Origin: Streptomyces sp. MA5143a
GTDB lineage: Bacteria; Actinomycetota; Actinomycetes; Streptomycetales; Streptomycetaceae
Reading direction: 5' to 3'
Length of the DNA stretch: 64,000 nucleotides
Assembly (NCBI RefSeq): GCF_900290235.1
Contig: NZ_OLMK01000050.1
Span: 246,948-310,947 of the forward strand
Positions within the stretch are counted from its first letter, which is position 1; each line of letters starts with the position of its first letter. This document shows, one piece after another, positions 17,565-25,631 of the stretch. The position numbers and the translations under genes are program-made. The notes under the pieces are model-generated. The model had not been told where the DNA came from and ran no database searches. It was given only the letters and a program-made list of their open reading frames with translations.

Positions 17565-18131
17565 CTAGCGCCGGTCGTCCGGGCGCTTGGCCGGGCCCCC
17601 GCCGGTCAGCGCGGGCGGGTGGGCGGCTCCCGCCTCCAGGAACGATTCCGCGCTCGCCACCGCCTCGCGGGCGGGCAGGGCGCGGAACACCCACGTCCGG
17701 TACGACCAGAAGCGGAAGAGGGTCGCGACGCCGATGCCGAGGAACTTGAAGATGTTGCTCTGCAGCGGGCTGTCCCAGCCGAACCCGTAGGTCGCGGTGT
17801 AGAGGACGCCGTTCTCGACGACCAGGCCCACCGCGCTGAACAGCAGGAAGAGGCTGAGCTCCTTCGTGCGGCCGCTCTTGTCGCGGTCCCGGTAGGTGAA
17901 GTAGCGGAACCCGACGTAGTTGAAGGCGATGGCGACGACCGTGGCGATCACACTGGCCCGGACGACCTGGAGGTCGGTGGTGTGCCGGACGAGGTTGAAC
18001 ACGGCGAGGTTCACCAGCAGCCCGGCACCGCCCACCGCACCGAACTTGGCGACCTCACGGACGAGGAGGTCGATCCGTCGGCGCAGGACGCCGCGGGGCT
18101 TCGGGTGAGGCCCCGAGGTGGTGCTTCCCAT
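17565..18131 (-). CDS. GtrA-family membrane protein
   Basis: 188 residues from ATG 18131. Four predicted transmembrane helices (VAKFGAVGGAGLLVNLAVFNL; VVRASVIATVVAIAFNYVGF; ELSLFLLFSAVGLVVENGVLY; SNIFKFLGIGVATLFRFWSYR) with the family signature NYVGFRYFTYR and the closing FWSYRTWVFR. GtrA-like proteins are proposed to flip polyprenyl-phosphate-linked sugars or otherwise assist cell-surface glycosylation. The gene is divergent from purK; adjacency is conserved in Streptomyces as far as I recall, but a functional link with purines is not evident. Confidence 0.88.
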   Translation of the reverse strand: MGSTTSGPHPKPRGVLRRRIDLLVREVAKFGAVGGAGLLVNLAVFNLVRHTTDLQVVRASVIATVVAIAFNYVGFRYFTYRDRDKSGRTKELSLFLLFSAVGLVVENGVLYTATYGFGWDSPLQSNIFKFLGIGVATLFRFWSYRTWVFRALPAREAVASAESFLEAGAAHPPALTGGGPAKRPDDRR

Positions 18132-18371
18132 CGTCTGCCGGCCCCCGTCGCTCGGTGGTCTGTCGTACCTCGGTCGGTACCAGGTCGGCCCTGTCGGCCC
18201 TGTCGGTCCGAAAACAGTTGATCTTCGTTCGAAATCCACTGGAAAATCCACTGGTTCCGCCATGCTAACCAGCGCCCCTGGGCAGCGCCCGTGCAGCACC
18301 TCACACCCGCTTCCCGGGCGCCGGAAGGGGGCGGGAACCGGACACCGGGAAGTGGCCGATTCCATGGCCGA

Positions 18372-18383
18372 TACTCTGGGGGT
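18372..18383 (+). promoter_or_regulatory. Candidate -10 element placing purK on a leaderless mRNA
   Basis: TACTCT (18372-18377) lies 6 nt before GTG 18384, so a transcript starting 7 nt after it would begin at or next to the start codon. The upstream sequence has direct repeats AATCCACTGG (twice, about 18234-18260) and CCCTGTCGG. Confidence 0.35.
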
Positions 18384-19523
18384 GTGACGTTCCCGGTAGT
18401 CGGCATGGTCGGCGGCGGTCAGCTCGCTCGTATGACGCACGAGGCTGGCATCCCGCTCGGCATCAGGTTCAAGCTCCTCAGTGACACCCCTCAGGACTCC
18501 GCGGCCCAGGTCGTCGGTGATGTCGTCATAGGCGACTACCGCGATCTGGAGACGCTGCGCGCGTTCGCGCAGGGCTGCGACGTGATCACCTTCGATCACG
18601 AACACGTACCCACCGAGCACCTCCGGGCGCTGGAGGCGGACGGCATTCCCGTACGTCCGGGCCCGGACGCCCTCGTGCACGCCCAGGACAAGGGTGTGAT
18701 GCGGGCGAGGCTCGACGCGATCGGCGTGCCCTGCCCGAGGCACCGCATCGTCGCCGACCCGGCGGACGTGGTGGCCTTCGCGGCGGAGGGCGAGGGATTT
18801 CCGGTCATCCTCAAGACCGTCCGCGGCGGCTACGACGGCAAGGGCGTGTGGGTGGTCCGCTCCGCCGAGGACGCCGCCGAGCCGTTCCGCGCCGGGGTCC
18901 CGGTCCTCGCCGAGGAGAAGGTCGACTTCGTCCGGGAACTCGCCGCCAACGTCGTACGGTCCCCGCACGGCCAGGCCGTCGCCTACCCGGTCGTCGAGTC
19001 CCGGCAGGTCGACGGGGTGTGCGACACCGTGATCGCCCCGGCGCCCGACCTCGATCCGGCCCTCGCCCTCCAGGCGGAGGAGATGGCCCTGCGCATCGCC
19101 AAGGAACTGGACGTCGTCGGCCACCTCGCCGTCGAGCTGTTCCAGACCCGCGACGGCCGCATCCTGGTCAACGAGCTGGCCATGCGCCCCCACAACTCCG
19201 GCCACTGGAGCCAGGACGGCGCCGTCACCTCGCAGTTCGCCAACCACGTCCGGGCCGTCCTCGACCTCCCGCTCGGCGACCCGCGCCCCCGCGCGACGTG
19301 GACCGTCATGGTCAACGTCCTCGGCGGCGACTACCCGGACATGTACTCGGCGTATCTGCACTGCATGGCCCGCGACCCCCAGCTCAAGATCCACATGTAC
19401 GGCAAGGACGTGAAGCCCGGCCGCAAGGTCGGTCACGTGAACACCTACGGCGACGACCTCGACGACGTGCTGGAGCGCGCCCGTCACGCCGCCGGATACC
19501 TGAGAGGCACGATCACCGAATGA
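18384..19523 (+). CDS. purK: N5-carboxyaminoimidazole ribonucleotide synthase
   Basis: 379 residues from GTG 18384. ATP-grasp enzyme that carboxylates aminoimidazole ribonucleotide with bicarbonate in purine synthesis. Features: N-terminal GMVGGGQLARM, DVITFDHEHVP, lid segment FPVILKTVRGGYDGKGVW, EEKVDFVRELAANVVR, and catalytic-site VNELAMRPHNSGHWS. The start follows MVGGGQ family alignment; an upstream open frame is not counted. The stop overlaps the purE start (ATGA), so PurK and PurE are made together, matching their consecutive reactions. Confidence 0.96.
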   Translation: MTFPVVGMVGGGQLARMTHEAGIPLGIRFKLLSDTPQDSAAQVVGDVVIGDYRDLETLRAFAQGCDVITFDHEHVPTEHLRALEADGIPVRPGPDALVHAQDKGVMRARLDAIGVPCPRHRIVADPADVVAFAAEGEGFPVILKTVRGGYDGKGVWVVRSAEDAAEPFRAGVPVLAEEKVDFVRELAANVVRSPHGQAVAYPVVESRQVDGVCDTVIAPAPDLDPALALQAEEMALRIAKELDVVGHLAVELFQTRDGRILVNELAMRPHNSGHWSQDGAVTSQFANHVRAVLDLPLGDPRPRATWTVMVNVLGGDYPDMYSAYLHCMARDPQLKIHMYGKDVKPGRKVGHVNTYGDDLDDVLERARHAAGYLRGTITE

Positions 19524-20044
19524 GCCCGGTCGTAGGCATTGTCATGGGGTCGGACTCCGACTGGCCCGTCATGGAGGCCGCCGCGCAGGCCCTCGACGAG
19601 TTCGAGATCGACTACGAGGTCGACGTGGTCTCCGCGCACCGCATGCCGCGCGAGATGGTCGCCTACGGCGAGGAGGCCGCGGACCGGGGCCTCAAGGTGA
19701 TCATCGCCGGGGCGGGCGGCGCCGCCCATCTGCCCGGCATGCTCGCCTCCGTGACCCCGCTGCCGGTCATCGGCGTGCCCGTACCGCTGAAGTACCTCGA
19801 CGGCATGGACTCGCTGCTGTCGATCGTGCAGATGCCGGCCGGGGTGCCCGTCGCGACCGTGTCCGTGGCCGGCGCGCGCAACGCCGGACTGCTCGCCGCC
19901 CGCATCCTCGCCACCCAGGACGAGGAACTCCTCGGCCGGATGCGGGAGTTCCAGCAGGAGCTGAACGACCAGGCCACCGAGAAGGGCAAGCGCCTGCGCA
20001 CCAAGGTCGAGGGGTCGGCGGGCGGCTTCGGCTTCGGCAAGTGA
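19520..20044 (+). CDS. purE: N5-carboxyaminoimidazole ribonucleotide mutase
   Basis: 174 residues, ATG 19520 overlapping purK. Moves the carboxylate from N5 to C4 of aminoimidazole ribonucleotide; an octameric cytosolic enzyme. Signature sequence GIVMGSDSDWPVM at the N-terminus, VVSAHRMPREM with the catalytic histidine, IIAGAGGAAHLPGMLA, and MPAGVPVATVSV. Class I (bacterial, PurK-dependent) PurE. The C-terminus has a basic/Gly tail slightly longer than usual. Confidence 0.97.
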   Translation: MSPVVGIVMGSDSDWPVMEAAAQALDEFEIDYEVDVVSAHRMPREMVAYGEEAADRGLKVIIAGAGGAAHLPGMLASVTPLPVIGVPVPLKYLDGMDSLLSIVQMPAGVPVATVSVAGARNAGLLAARILATQDEELLGRMREFQQELNDQATEKGKRLRTKVEGSAGGFGFGK

Positions 20045-20107
20045 CGCACCACTGACCGCGAGAGCCGCGACGACCCGGGCGACCGGGAGGACGGGGGAGT
20101 ACGGCAA

Positions 20108-21340
20108 GTGACCGGGACGACGGGGGACGAGGAAGTGACCGGGATGACGGGGACGGGTTCGCTGGAGGAGGCCCGGGAACTGCTGCGCGAGTTCCCGGTC
20201 GCCGACGGGCACAACGACCTGCCGTGGGCGCTGCGCGAACAGGTCCGCTACGACCTGGGCGCCCGCGACATCGCCACCGACCAGAGCGCCTATCTGCACA
20301 CCGACCTCGCCCGGCTGCACGCCGGCGGCGTCGGCGCCCAGTTCTGGTCGGTGTACGTGCCCTCGGACTCCGCGTTCCTGCCGGGCGCCGTCCCCGCCAC
20401 CCTCGAACAGATCGACTGCGTACGGCAGTTGATCGACCGTTACCCGGCGCGGCTGCGGTCCGCGCTGACCGCGGCCGACATGGAGGCGGCCCGTACCGAG
20501 GGCCGTATCGCCTCCCTGATGGGCGCCGAGGGCGGTCACTCCATCGACAACTCCCTCGCGACGCTACGCGCGTTGTACGCGCTCGGCGTCCGCTACATGA
20601 CGCTCACCCACAACGACAACATCGCCTGGGCGGACTCCGCGACCGACGAACCGGCGGTCGGCGGCCTGTCCGCCTTCGGCCGCGCCGTCGTCCGGGAGAT
20701 GAACCGCGAGGGCATGCTCGTCGACCTCTCGCACGTGGCCGCGACCACCATGCGCGACGCGCTGGACGCCTCGGCCGCACCGGTGATCTTCTCCCACTCC
20801 TCGTCGCGTGCCGTCTGCGACCACCCCCGCAACATCCCGGACGACGTCCTCGAACGCCTGTCCGCCAACGGGGGAGTGGCGATGGTGACCTTCGTACCGA
20901 AGTTCGTCCTCCAGGCCGCCGTCGACTGGACGGCCGCCGCCGACGAGAACATGCGCGCCCACGGCCTGCACCACCTCGACACCACCCCCGAGGCCATGCG
21001 GGTGCACCGAGAGTTCGAGGAGCGCAACCCGCGCCCCGTCGCCACGGTCGCCACGGTCGCGGACCATCTCGACCACATGCGCGAGGTCGCCGGCGTCGAC
21101 CACCTCGGCATCGGCGGCGACTACGACGGCACCGCCTTCACCCCGGACGGCCTGAACGACGTCTCCGGCTACCCGAACCTGATCGCCGAGCTCCTCGACC
21201 GCGGTTGGTCCCGGACCGACCTCGCCAAGCTCACCTGGCGGAACGCGGTCCGTGTGCTGGGCGCCGCCGAGGACGTCGCCCGCGACCTGAAGTCCCGTAC
21301 GGGCCCGTCGAACGCCACCCTGGAGCAGCTGGACGGGTGA
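20108..21340 (+). CDS. Zinc-dependent membrane-dipeptidase-family (M19) dipeptidase
   Basis: 410 residues from GTG 20108; GTG 20135 or ATG 20144 are alternative starts. Catalytic binuclear zinc site intact: DGHNDLPW (His and Asp), MGAEGGHS (bridging Glu), VDLSHVA (His), FSHSSSRAV (His) and GIGGDYDG (Asp). The family hydrolyses L-Xaa-L/D-Xaa dipeptides. No signal peptide, so cytosolic, unlike mammalian renal dipeptidase. The S. coelicolor ortholog Sco3058 has, from memory, been crystallised as the closest bacterial homolog of human renal dipeptidase. Follows purE by 63 nt; a degenerate paralog follows it. Confidence 0.95.
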   Translation: MTGTTGDEEVTGMTGTGSLEEARELLREFPVADGHNDLPWALREQVRYDLGARDIATDQSAYLHTDLARLHAGGVGAQFWSVYVPSDSAFLPGAVPATLEQIDCVRQLIDRYPARLRSALTAADMEAARTEGRIASLMGAEGGHSIDNSLATLRALYALGVRYMTLTHNDNIAWADSATDEPAVGGLSAFGRAVVREMNREGMLVDLSHVAATTMRDALDASAAPVIFSHSSSRAVCDHPRNIPDDVLERLSANGGVAMVTFVPKFVLQAAVDWTAAADENMRAHGLHHLDTTPEAMRVHREFEERNPRPVATVATVADHLDHMREVAGVDHLGIGGDYDGTAFTPDGLNDVSGYPNLIAELLDRGWSRTDLAKLTWRNAVRVLGAAEDVARDLKSRTGPSNATLEQLDG

Positions 21341-21479
21341 CACCCGGCCGGCGGTACGGCCCCCGTCCGGCGGCGACGGGGAGGCCGTACCCCCGAACGC
21401 CGCACCCACCAGGAATCCGGGCGGCCCCTGTGGCACGGTGACGGTGACTGCGTTCACCGACCGGGTACGGAGGTCCGCC

Positions 21480-22709
21480 ATGGCAGACCTGCAGGACGAA
21501 CTGCAAGCGACAGCGGAGGCGGGGCGGCTCGACGCCCCCGCGAAGCGGAAGCCGAAGCCGAGCCATCGGTTCGGAGCGGCCGAGCCGATAGCCCCGCCGG
21601 ACGACACGGCCGAGCCCGACTCCACCGAGCCCGGCACCGCCGACGGCGCGCAGACCCCCGAGCAGGCACCCGAGCAGTCGGACGAGCAGTCGGACGGGCA
21701 GTCGGACGGGCTGGAGGAGGCACACGCCTTCCTCGCCGACCACCCCGTGGCCGACGGCTACAGCGGGCTCCCCTGGGTGCTGCGCCACCTGCCCTGCTAC
21801 GACCTGGAACTCGGCGAGAGCGGCGTGGACACGGACGTGCCCCGGATGCGCGAGGGACACATCGGCGCCCTGTTCTGGTCGCTGCACCTGTCCGAGCCGC
21901 TGACCGGCGACCGGGCCGTCGGCGCCACCCTGGAGCAACTCGACCTGGTCCACAAGGCCGTCCACGCCCATCCCGAGGGCCTGCGACTGGTCCGCACCGC
22001 GGGCGAGGTCACCGACGCCCACCACTGCGGCCGCGTCGCCATCCTGCCCGGCCCCGCCGGCGCCCCCGCCCTCGGCGACTCCCTCGCCATCCTGCGCGCC
22101 CTGCACGCGCTCGGCCTGAAGGCCCTCACGCTCGCCGGCGTCTCCTGGGCGAGCGAGGCCGGGCTCAGCCGGTTCGGCGAGGAGGTGGTCCGCGAGATGA
22201 ACCGTGTGGGCGTCCTCGCCGACCTCTCCGGCGCCGGTGAGCAGACGATCCGCCGGACCCTCGCGGTCTCCCGCGCCCCGGTCCTGTGCACCCGCTCGGC
22301 GGCCCACGCCCTGCGCCCCCACCCCGCGAACCTCACCGACGACCTGCTGGCCGCGCTGGGCGAGGCCCACGGCCTGTGCATGGTGCCGCTCACCGCCGAG
22401 CAGACCGGCCCCTCCGTGCGCGACGTCGCCGACCACCTCGACCACGTCCGCTCGATCGCCGGACCCGGGAGCGTCGGCCTCTCCGGCACCTACGACTCCG
22501 GCGCCGCCCACCCCGAGGACCTCGCCGACGCCTCCTGCTACCCCCACCTGGTGGTCGAGCTCCTCCACCGCGGCTGGTCCCACGACGACCTCGCCCTGCT
22601 CACCTGGGGCAACGTCCAACGCGTCCTGCGCAGCGCCGACTTCACGGCGCGGGTGGCCCGTGACCGCCGCGAGGCCTCGACGGCGCGGATCGCCGACCTG
22701 GACGGCTGA
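21480..22709 (+). CDS. M19 dipeptidase-like pseudoenzyme lacking all metal ligands
   Basis: 409 residues from ATG 21480 (GGAGG 6 nt upstream). The C-terminal 320 residues align along their whole length with the preceding active dipeptidase, including SLAILRALHALGLKALTL and the closing ELLHRGWSHDDLALLTWGNVQRVL. Each metal ligand has been replaced: DGHNDLPW becomes DGYSGLPW, GAEGGHS becomes PGPAGAP, VDLSHVA becomes ADLSGAG, FSHSSSRAV becomes CTRSAAHAL, and GGDYDG becomes SGTYDS. The N-terminal 85 residues are new, charged and Gln/Glu/Asp-rich. The frame is intact with normal codon use, so it is a maintained non-catalytic paralog rather than a decaying gene. A scaffold or regulator of the dipeptidase is a guess. 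Confidence 0.88.
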   Translation: MADLQDELQATAEAGRLDAPAKRKPKPSHRFGAAEPIAPPDDTAEPDSTEPGTADGAQTPEQAPEQSDEQSDGQSDGLEEAHAFLADHPVADGYSGLPWVLRHLPCYDLELGESGVDTDVPRMREGHIGALFWSLHLSEPLTGDRAVGATLEQLDLVHKAVHAHPEGLRLVRTAGEVTDAHHCGRVAILPGPAGAPALGDSLAILRALHALGLKALTLAGVSWASEAGLSRFGEEVVREMNRVGVLADLSGAGEQTIRRTLAVSRAPVLCTRSAAHALRPHPANLTDDLLAALGEAHGLCMVPLTAEQTGPSVRDVADHLDHVRSIAGPGSVGLSGTYDSGAAHPEDLADASCYPHLVVELLHRGWSHDDLALLTWGNVQRVLRSADFTARVARDRREASTARIADLDG

Positions 22710-22717
22710 CACCAGAG

Positions 22718-22755
22718 GTGAGGGCCCGACCGGGCGACAGCCCCCGGGCCCTCAC
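22718..22755 (+). terminator. Hairpin terminator after the M19 pair
   Basis: GTGAGGGCCC (22718-22727) is perfectly complementary to GGGCCCTCAC (22746-22755), beginning 9 nt after the stop codon. Confidence 0.75.
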
Positions 22756-22760
22756 CGGCC

Positions 22761-22796
22761 GACCACGAGGCCGACCACGAGGCCGACCACGAGACC
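22761..22796. repeat. Three tandem 12-bp repeats
   Basis: GACCACGAGGCC occurs three times head to tail, the last with one substitution, in the convergent intergenic region. Confidence 0.8.
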
Positions 22797-22852
22797 GGGC
22801 ACACCGGCCCGACCTGCGCGGCCTTGCTCACGCTCAGGCCCGGCACAGGCAC

Positions 22853-23215
22853 TCAGGCCCGGCACAGGCAGAACGGGTGCCCCGCCGGGTCGGCGTACAC
22901 CCGGAAGCCGCGCTCACGGTCGGCCGTGTCCAGCGGCTTCGCCCCGAGCGCCAGCACCTCCTTCTCCGCCGCGTCCATGTCCTCCACGTTCACATCGAGA
23001 TGGAACTGCTGAGAACGGGACGGCGACGGCCACTGGGGCGGCACGAAGTCCGGCGCCTGCTGGAACGCCAGCCGGACACCCGCGTCCGGCACCCTCAGGT
23101 CCACCCAGTCGCCCTCGCCCGAGACCTCCCCGCCGACCAGCTCGGCGTAGAACCCGGCGAGCGCGGCCGGGTCGGGACAGTCCAGGACGACGACATCCAG
23201 CTTGGCGATGGCCAT
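22853..23215 (-). CDS. VOC-superfamily (glyoxalase-like) protein
   Basis: 120 residues from ATG 23215 with AAGGAG upstream. One vicinal-oxygen-chelate module pair: LDVVVLDCPDPAALAGFYAELVGGEV, then a second beta-alpha-beta unit QQFHLDVNVEDMDAAEKEVLALGA and C-terminal YADPAGHPFCLC. It resembles the large actinobacterial group of small stand-alone VOC proteins of unknown substrate; a metal site would use His of FHLDV and residues of the C-terminal strand. Diverges from the CGNR gene across a palindrome-rich 110-nt promoter. Confidence 0.88.
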   Translation of the reverse strand: MAIAKLDVVVLDCPDPAALAGFYAELVGGEVSGEGDWVDLRVPDAGVRLAFQQAPDFVPPQWPSPSRSQQFHLDVNVEDMDAAEKEVLALGAKPLDTADRERGFRVYADPAGHPFCLCRA

Positions 23216-23241
23216 GACTGCTCTCCTTCGCTCTGCGATCC

Positions 23242-23279
23242 GGTTACCTGTAGAAGCGGGTAACCAGTAACGGTTACTG
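23242..23279. promoter_or_regulatory. Clustered palindromic operators in the VOC/CGNR divergent promoter
   Basis: GGTTACC (23242-23248) and GGTAACC (23259-23265) form an inverted repeat with a 10-nt spacer. Overlapping its end, CAGTAAC-G-GTTACTG (23265-23279) is a second near-perfect palindrome. A further GGTAAC occurs at about 23297. The shared core GTTAC/GTAAC suggests two or more dimers of one regulator. Confidence 0.55.
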
Positions 23280-23325
23280 CATGCTTCCCTATTGGCGGTA
23301 ACGTCGCAAGCATGAGGTCGCACGC

Positions 23326-23832
23326 ATGAGTGAGAGAGTGCCCGCACCCGGCGGCCTGGCCCTCATCGAGAGCCTGGTGAACACGCTGGACGTGGAGTCG
23401 GGCGCCGACGCCCTCGACACCCCGGAGGGCCGGGCCCGTCTCGCCCTGACCGCGGCCGAGGACCTCGCGGACGTACGGGAACTGCGCGAGTCGCTGCGCG
23501 CCGTCTGCCTCGCGCACGCGGGACACCCGCCGCACCGCGCGGTGACCCCGCTCGGCGACCTGCTGGCCGCGGCGCCGCTCGTCGTCGACGTCCGCGCCGA
23601 CGACGGCTCGGCGCGCCTGCGCCCCGCCGCCGACCCCGCGACCCTCCTCGCCCGCGTGGCCGCGGCCGTCGCCGAGGCCCTCACGGAGGGCACCTGGCAG
23701 CGCCTCAAGGCGTGCGAGGCCGCCGACTGCCACTGGGCGTACTACGACCGCAGCCCCGCCGGGCGCGGCCGCTGGTGCTCGATGCAAGTGTGCGGAGCCC
23801 GCGCGAAGATGCGCCGCTACCGCGCCAAGTGA
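23326..23832 (+). CDS. CGNR zinc-finger (ABATE-domain) putative regulator
   Basis: 168 residues from ATG 23326. N-terminal ABATE-like region (GLALIESLVNTLDVESGADALDT) followed by a helical segment and a C-terminal CGNR-type zinc finger: ACEAADCHWAYYDRSPAGRGRWCSMQVCG with four cysteines, then the basic ARAKMRRYRAK. Here the signature CGNR reads CGAR. Proteins of this group are thought to bind DNA as stress-linked regulators in actinobacteria. It may regulate the divergent VOC gene, and itself, through the intervening palindromes; that is inference from arrangement. Confidence 0.85.
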   Translation: MSERVPAPGGLALIESLVNTLDVESGADALDTPEGRARLALTAAEDLADVRELRESLRAVCLAHAGHPPHRAVTPLGDLLAAAPLVVDVRADDGSARLRPAADPATLLARVAAAVAEALTEGTWQRLKACEAADCHWAYYDRSPAGRGRWCSMQVCGARAKMRRYRAK

Positions 23833-23870
23833 GCCGGTGAGCCCGCCGAGTGAGCCGGTGAGCCCGCCGA
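23829..23870. repeat. Two 21-bp tandem repeats starting at the CGNR stop codon
   Basis: Two copies of a 21-bp unit (23829-23849, 23850-23870) begin at the TGA of the CGNR gene; a partial third copy follows. The unit reads GTGAGCCGGTGAGCCCGCC plus GA. Confidence 0.8.
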
Positions 23871-23963
23871 GTGAGTCCGATGAGCCGTACATCACCCCGT
23901 GAGTCACCGGCGAAGTAAGCGCTTAGCACCCACGGGGGACCGGAACGGTGGAGAATGAGCGCA

Positions 23964-24004
23964 GACGCCGTTCCGGCCGACTGAGCCTCGGCCGGAACGG
24001 CGTC
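23964..24004. terminator. Perfect 17-bp hairpin between convergent CGNR and UDP-glucose dehydrogenase genes
   Basis: GACGCCGTTCCGGCCGA (23964-23980) pairs without mismatch with TCGGCCGGAACGGCGTC (23988-24004), leaving a 7-nt loop. Confidence 0.85.
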
Positions 24005-24068
24005 GCCCGCTCCCCGCCCGGTCGAACTCCGGGCCCGCCGCGGCCCGGAAACGGACCGCGGCCCCGGG

Positions 24069-25412
24069 TCAGGCCGTCGGCCGGCCCATCGCGCGGTACG
24101 TCCAGCCGGCCCGGCGCCACAGCTCCGGGTCCAGGGCGTTGCGGCCGTCCAGCACCAGCCGCCGGGACGCGACCTCGCCCAGCGCCCGCGGGTCCAGCTC
24201 CCGGAACTCGCGCCACTCCGTCAGGTGCAGCACGATGTCGGCGCCCCGCACGGCCTCCAGCGCCGAGTCGGCGTACCCGAGCGTCGGGAACAGCCGGCGC
24301 GCGTTGTCCATGCCCTTCGGGTCGTAGACCGTGACCTGTCCGCCCTGGAGGTGGATCTGCCCGGCCACGTTGAGCGCGGGGGAGTCCCGTACGTCGTCGG
24401 AGTCCGGCTTGAACGTCGCGCCCAGCACCGCGACCCGCCTGCCCAGGAAGGGGCCGCCGCCGAGCGCCTGCCGGGCCAGTTCCACCATCTGACCGCGCTG
24501 GCGCATGTTGATGGAGTCGATCTCGCGCAGGAACGTCAGTGCCTGGTCGGCGCCCAGCTCACCGGCGCGGGCCATGAACGCCCGGATGTCCTTCGGCAGG
24601 CACCCGCCGCCGAACCCGATGCCGGCCCGCAGGAACTTCTTCCCGATCCGGTCGTCGTGCCCGATGGCCTCCGCGAGCTTCGCGACATCGCCCCCGGCGG
24701 CCTCGCACACCTCGGCCATGGCGTTGATGAAGGAGATCTTGGTGGCGAGGAAGGAGTTCGCGGAGGTCTTCACCAGCTCGGCGGTCGGGAAGTCGGTGAC
24801 GACGAACGGGGAGCCTTCCTCGACCGGCGTCGCGTACACCTCGCGCAGCAGCTTCTCGGCCCTCTCGCCGCGGACACCCACCACGATCCGGTCCGGGTGC
24901 AGCGTGTCGTTCACGGCGAAGCCCTCGCGCAGGAACTCCGGGTTCCAGGCCAGCTCGGCGTCCGCCCCCGCCGGGGCGTGCTCGGCGAGATACGCGGCCA
25001 GCCGGTCGGCGGAGCCCACCGGCACGGTCGACTTGCCCACGACCAGGGCCGGGCCCGTCAGATGCGGGGCGAGCGAGGCGAAGGCCGCGTCGACGTACGA
25101 CATGTCGCAGGCGTACTCGCCATGCCGCTGCGGGGTGTTCACACACACGAAGTGGACATCGCCGAAGGCCGCGACCTCGGCGTAGTCCGTCGTGAAGCGC
25201 AGCCGCCCGGTGGAGCCCTCGATCCCGGCGACGTGCCGGCGCAGCAGCTCCTCCAGACCCGGCTCGTACATCGGGACCTCGCCCCGGCGCAGCATGTCGA
25301 TCTTCTCTTCGACGACATCGAGCCCGAGCACCTCGAATCCCAGCTCGGCCATGGCCGCGGCGTGGGTGGCGCCGAGATAGCCGGTGCCGATCACGGTGAT
25401 CTTGAGGGCCAT
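24069..25412 (-). CDS. UDP-glucose 6-dehydrogenase
   Basis: 447 residues from ATG 25412. NAD-dependent four-electron oxidation of UDP-glucose to UDP-glucuronate, a precursor of acidic surface polysaccharides. N-terminal Rossmann motif VIGTGYLGATHA, VNTPQ, STVPVGS, NPEFLREG, the catalytic-cysteine motif GFGGGCLPKD, and the C-terminal nucleotide domain (VAVLGATFKPDSDDVRDSPA). The variant GGGCLPKD instead of GGSCFPKD is typical of the actinobacterial branch. Monocistronic; it fits the envelope-polysaccharide theme of the 27-41 kb block. Confidence 0.93.
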   Translation of the reverse strand: MALKITVIGTGYLGATHAAAMAELGFEVLGLDVVEEKIDMLRRGEVPMYEPGLEELLRRHVAGIEGSTGRLRFTTDYAEVAAFGDVHFVCVNTPQRHGEYACDMSYVDAAFASLAPHLTGPALVVGKSTVPVGSADRLAAYLAEHAPAGADAELAWNPEFLREGFAVNDTLHPDRIVVGVRGERAEKLLREVYATPVEEGSPFVVTDFPTAELVKTSANSFLATKISFINAMAEVCEAAGGDVAKLAEAIGHDDRIGKKFLRAGIGFGGGCLPKDIRAFMARAGELGADQALTFLREIDSINMRQRGQMVELARQALGGGPFLGRRVAVLGATFKPDSDDVRDSPALNVAGQIHLQGGQVTVYDPKGMDNARRLFPTLGYADSALEAVRGADIVLHLTEWREFRELDPRALGEVASRRLVLDGRNALDPELWRRAGWTYRAMGRPTA

Positions 25413-25581
25413 GGATGCTCCTGGGACGTACGGCCGTGGGTGCGCCGCGACGTGCGCGGCGGGTGCGCCCTGAGCATAGTCGGGGCGTGTCCGGGCCCCT
25501 CACCGGGCAGATTCCCCCTGGTGCCGCGACCGGTCCGGGACCTGTCGCCAAGCTCACGTATCTCTCGCGTGGGCAGGCCCT

Positions 25582-25619
25582 TTAAAATTTGAGTTACTTA
25601 ACGGTAGTTAGCATCGGGA
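25582..25619 (+). promoter_or_regulatory. AT-rich promoter/operator of the acyl-CoA dehydrogenase gene
   Basis: An abrupt low-GC stretch contains TTTAAAATTT, a near-palindrome TTAAC-GGTA-GTTAG (25598-25611) and TAGCAT (25609-25614) as -10 candidate. With a start around 25621 the 5' leader would be about 10 nt. The palindrome overlaps the -10, as expected for a TetR- or MarR-type repressor. Confidence 0.4.
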
Positions 25620-25631
25620 GCGTGAGAGACC

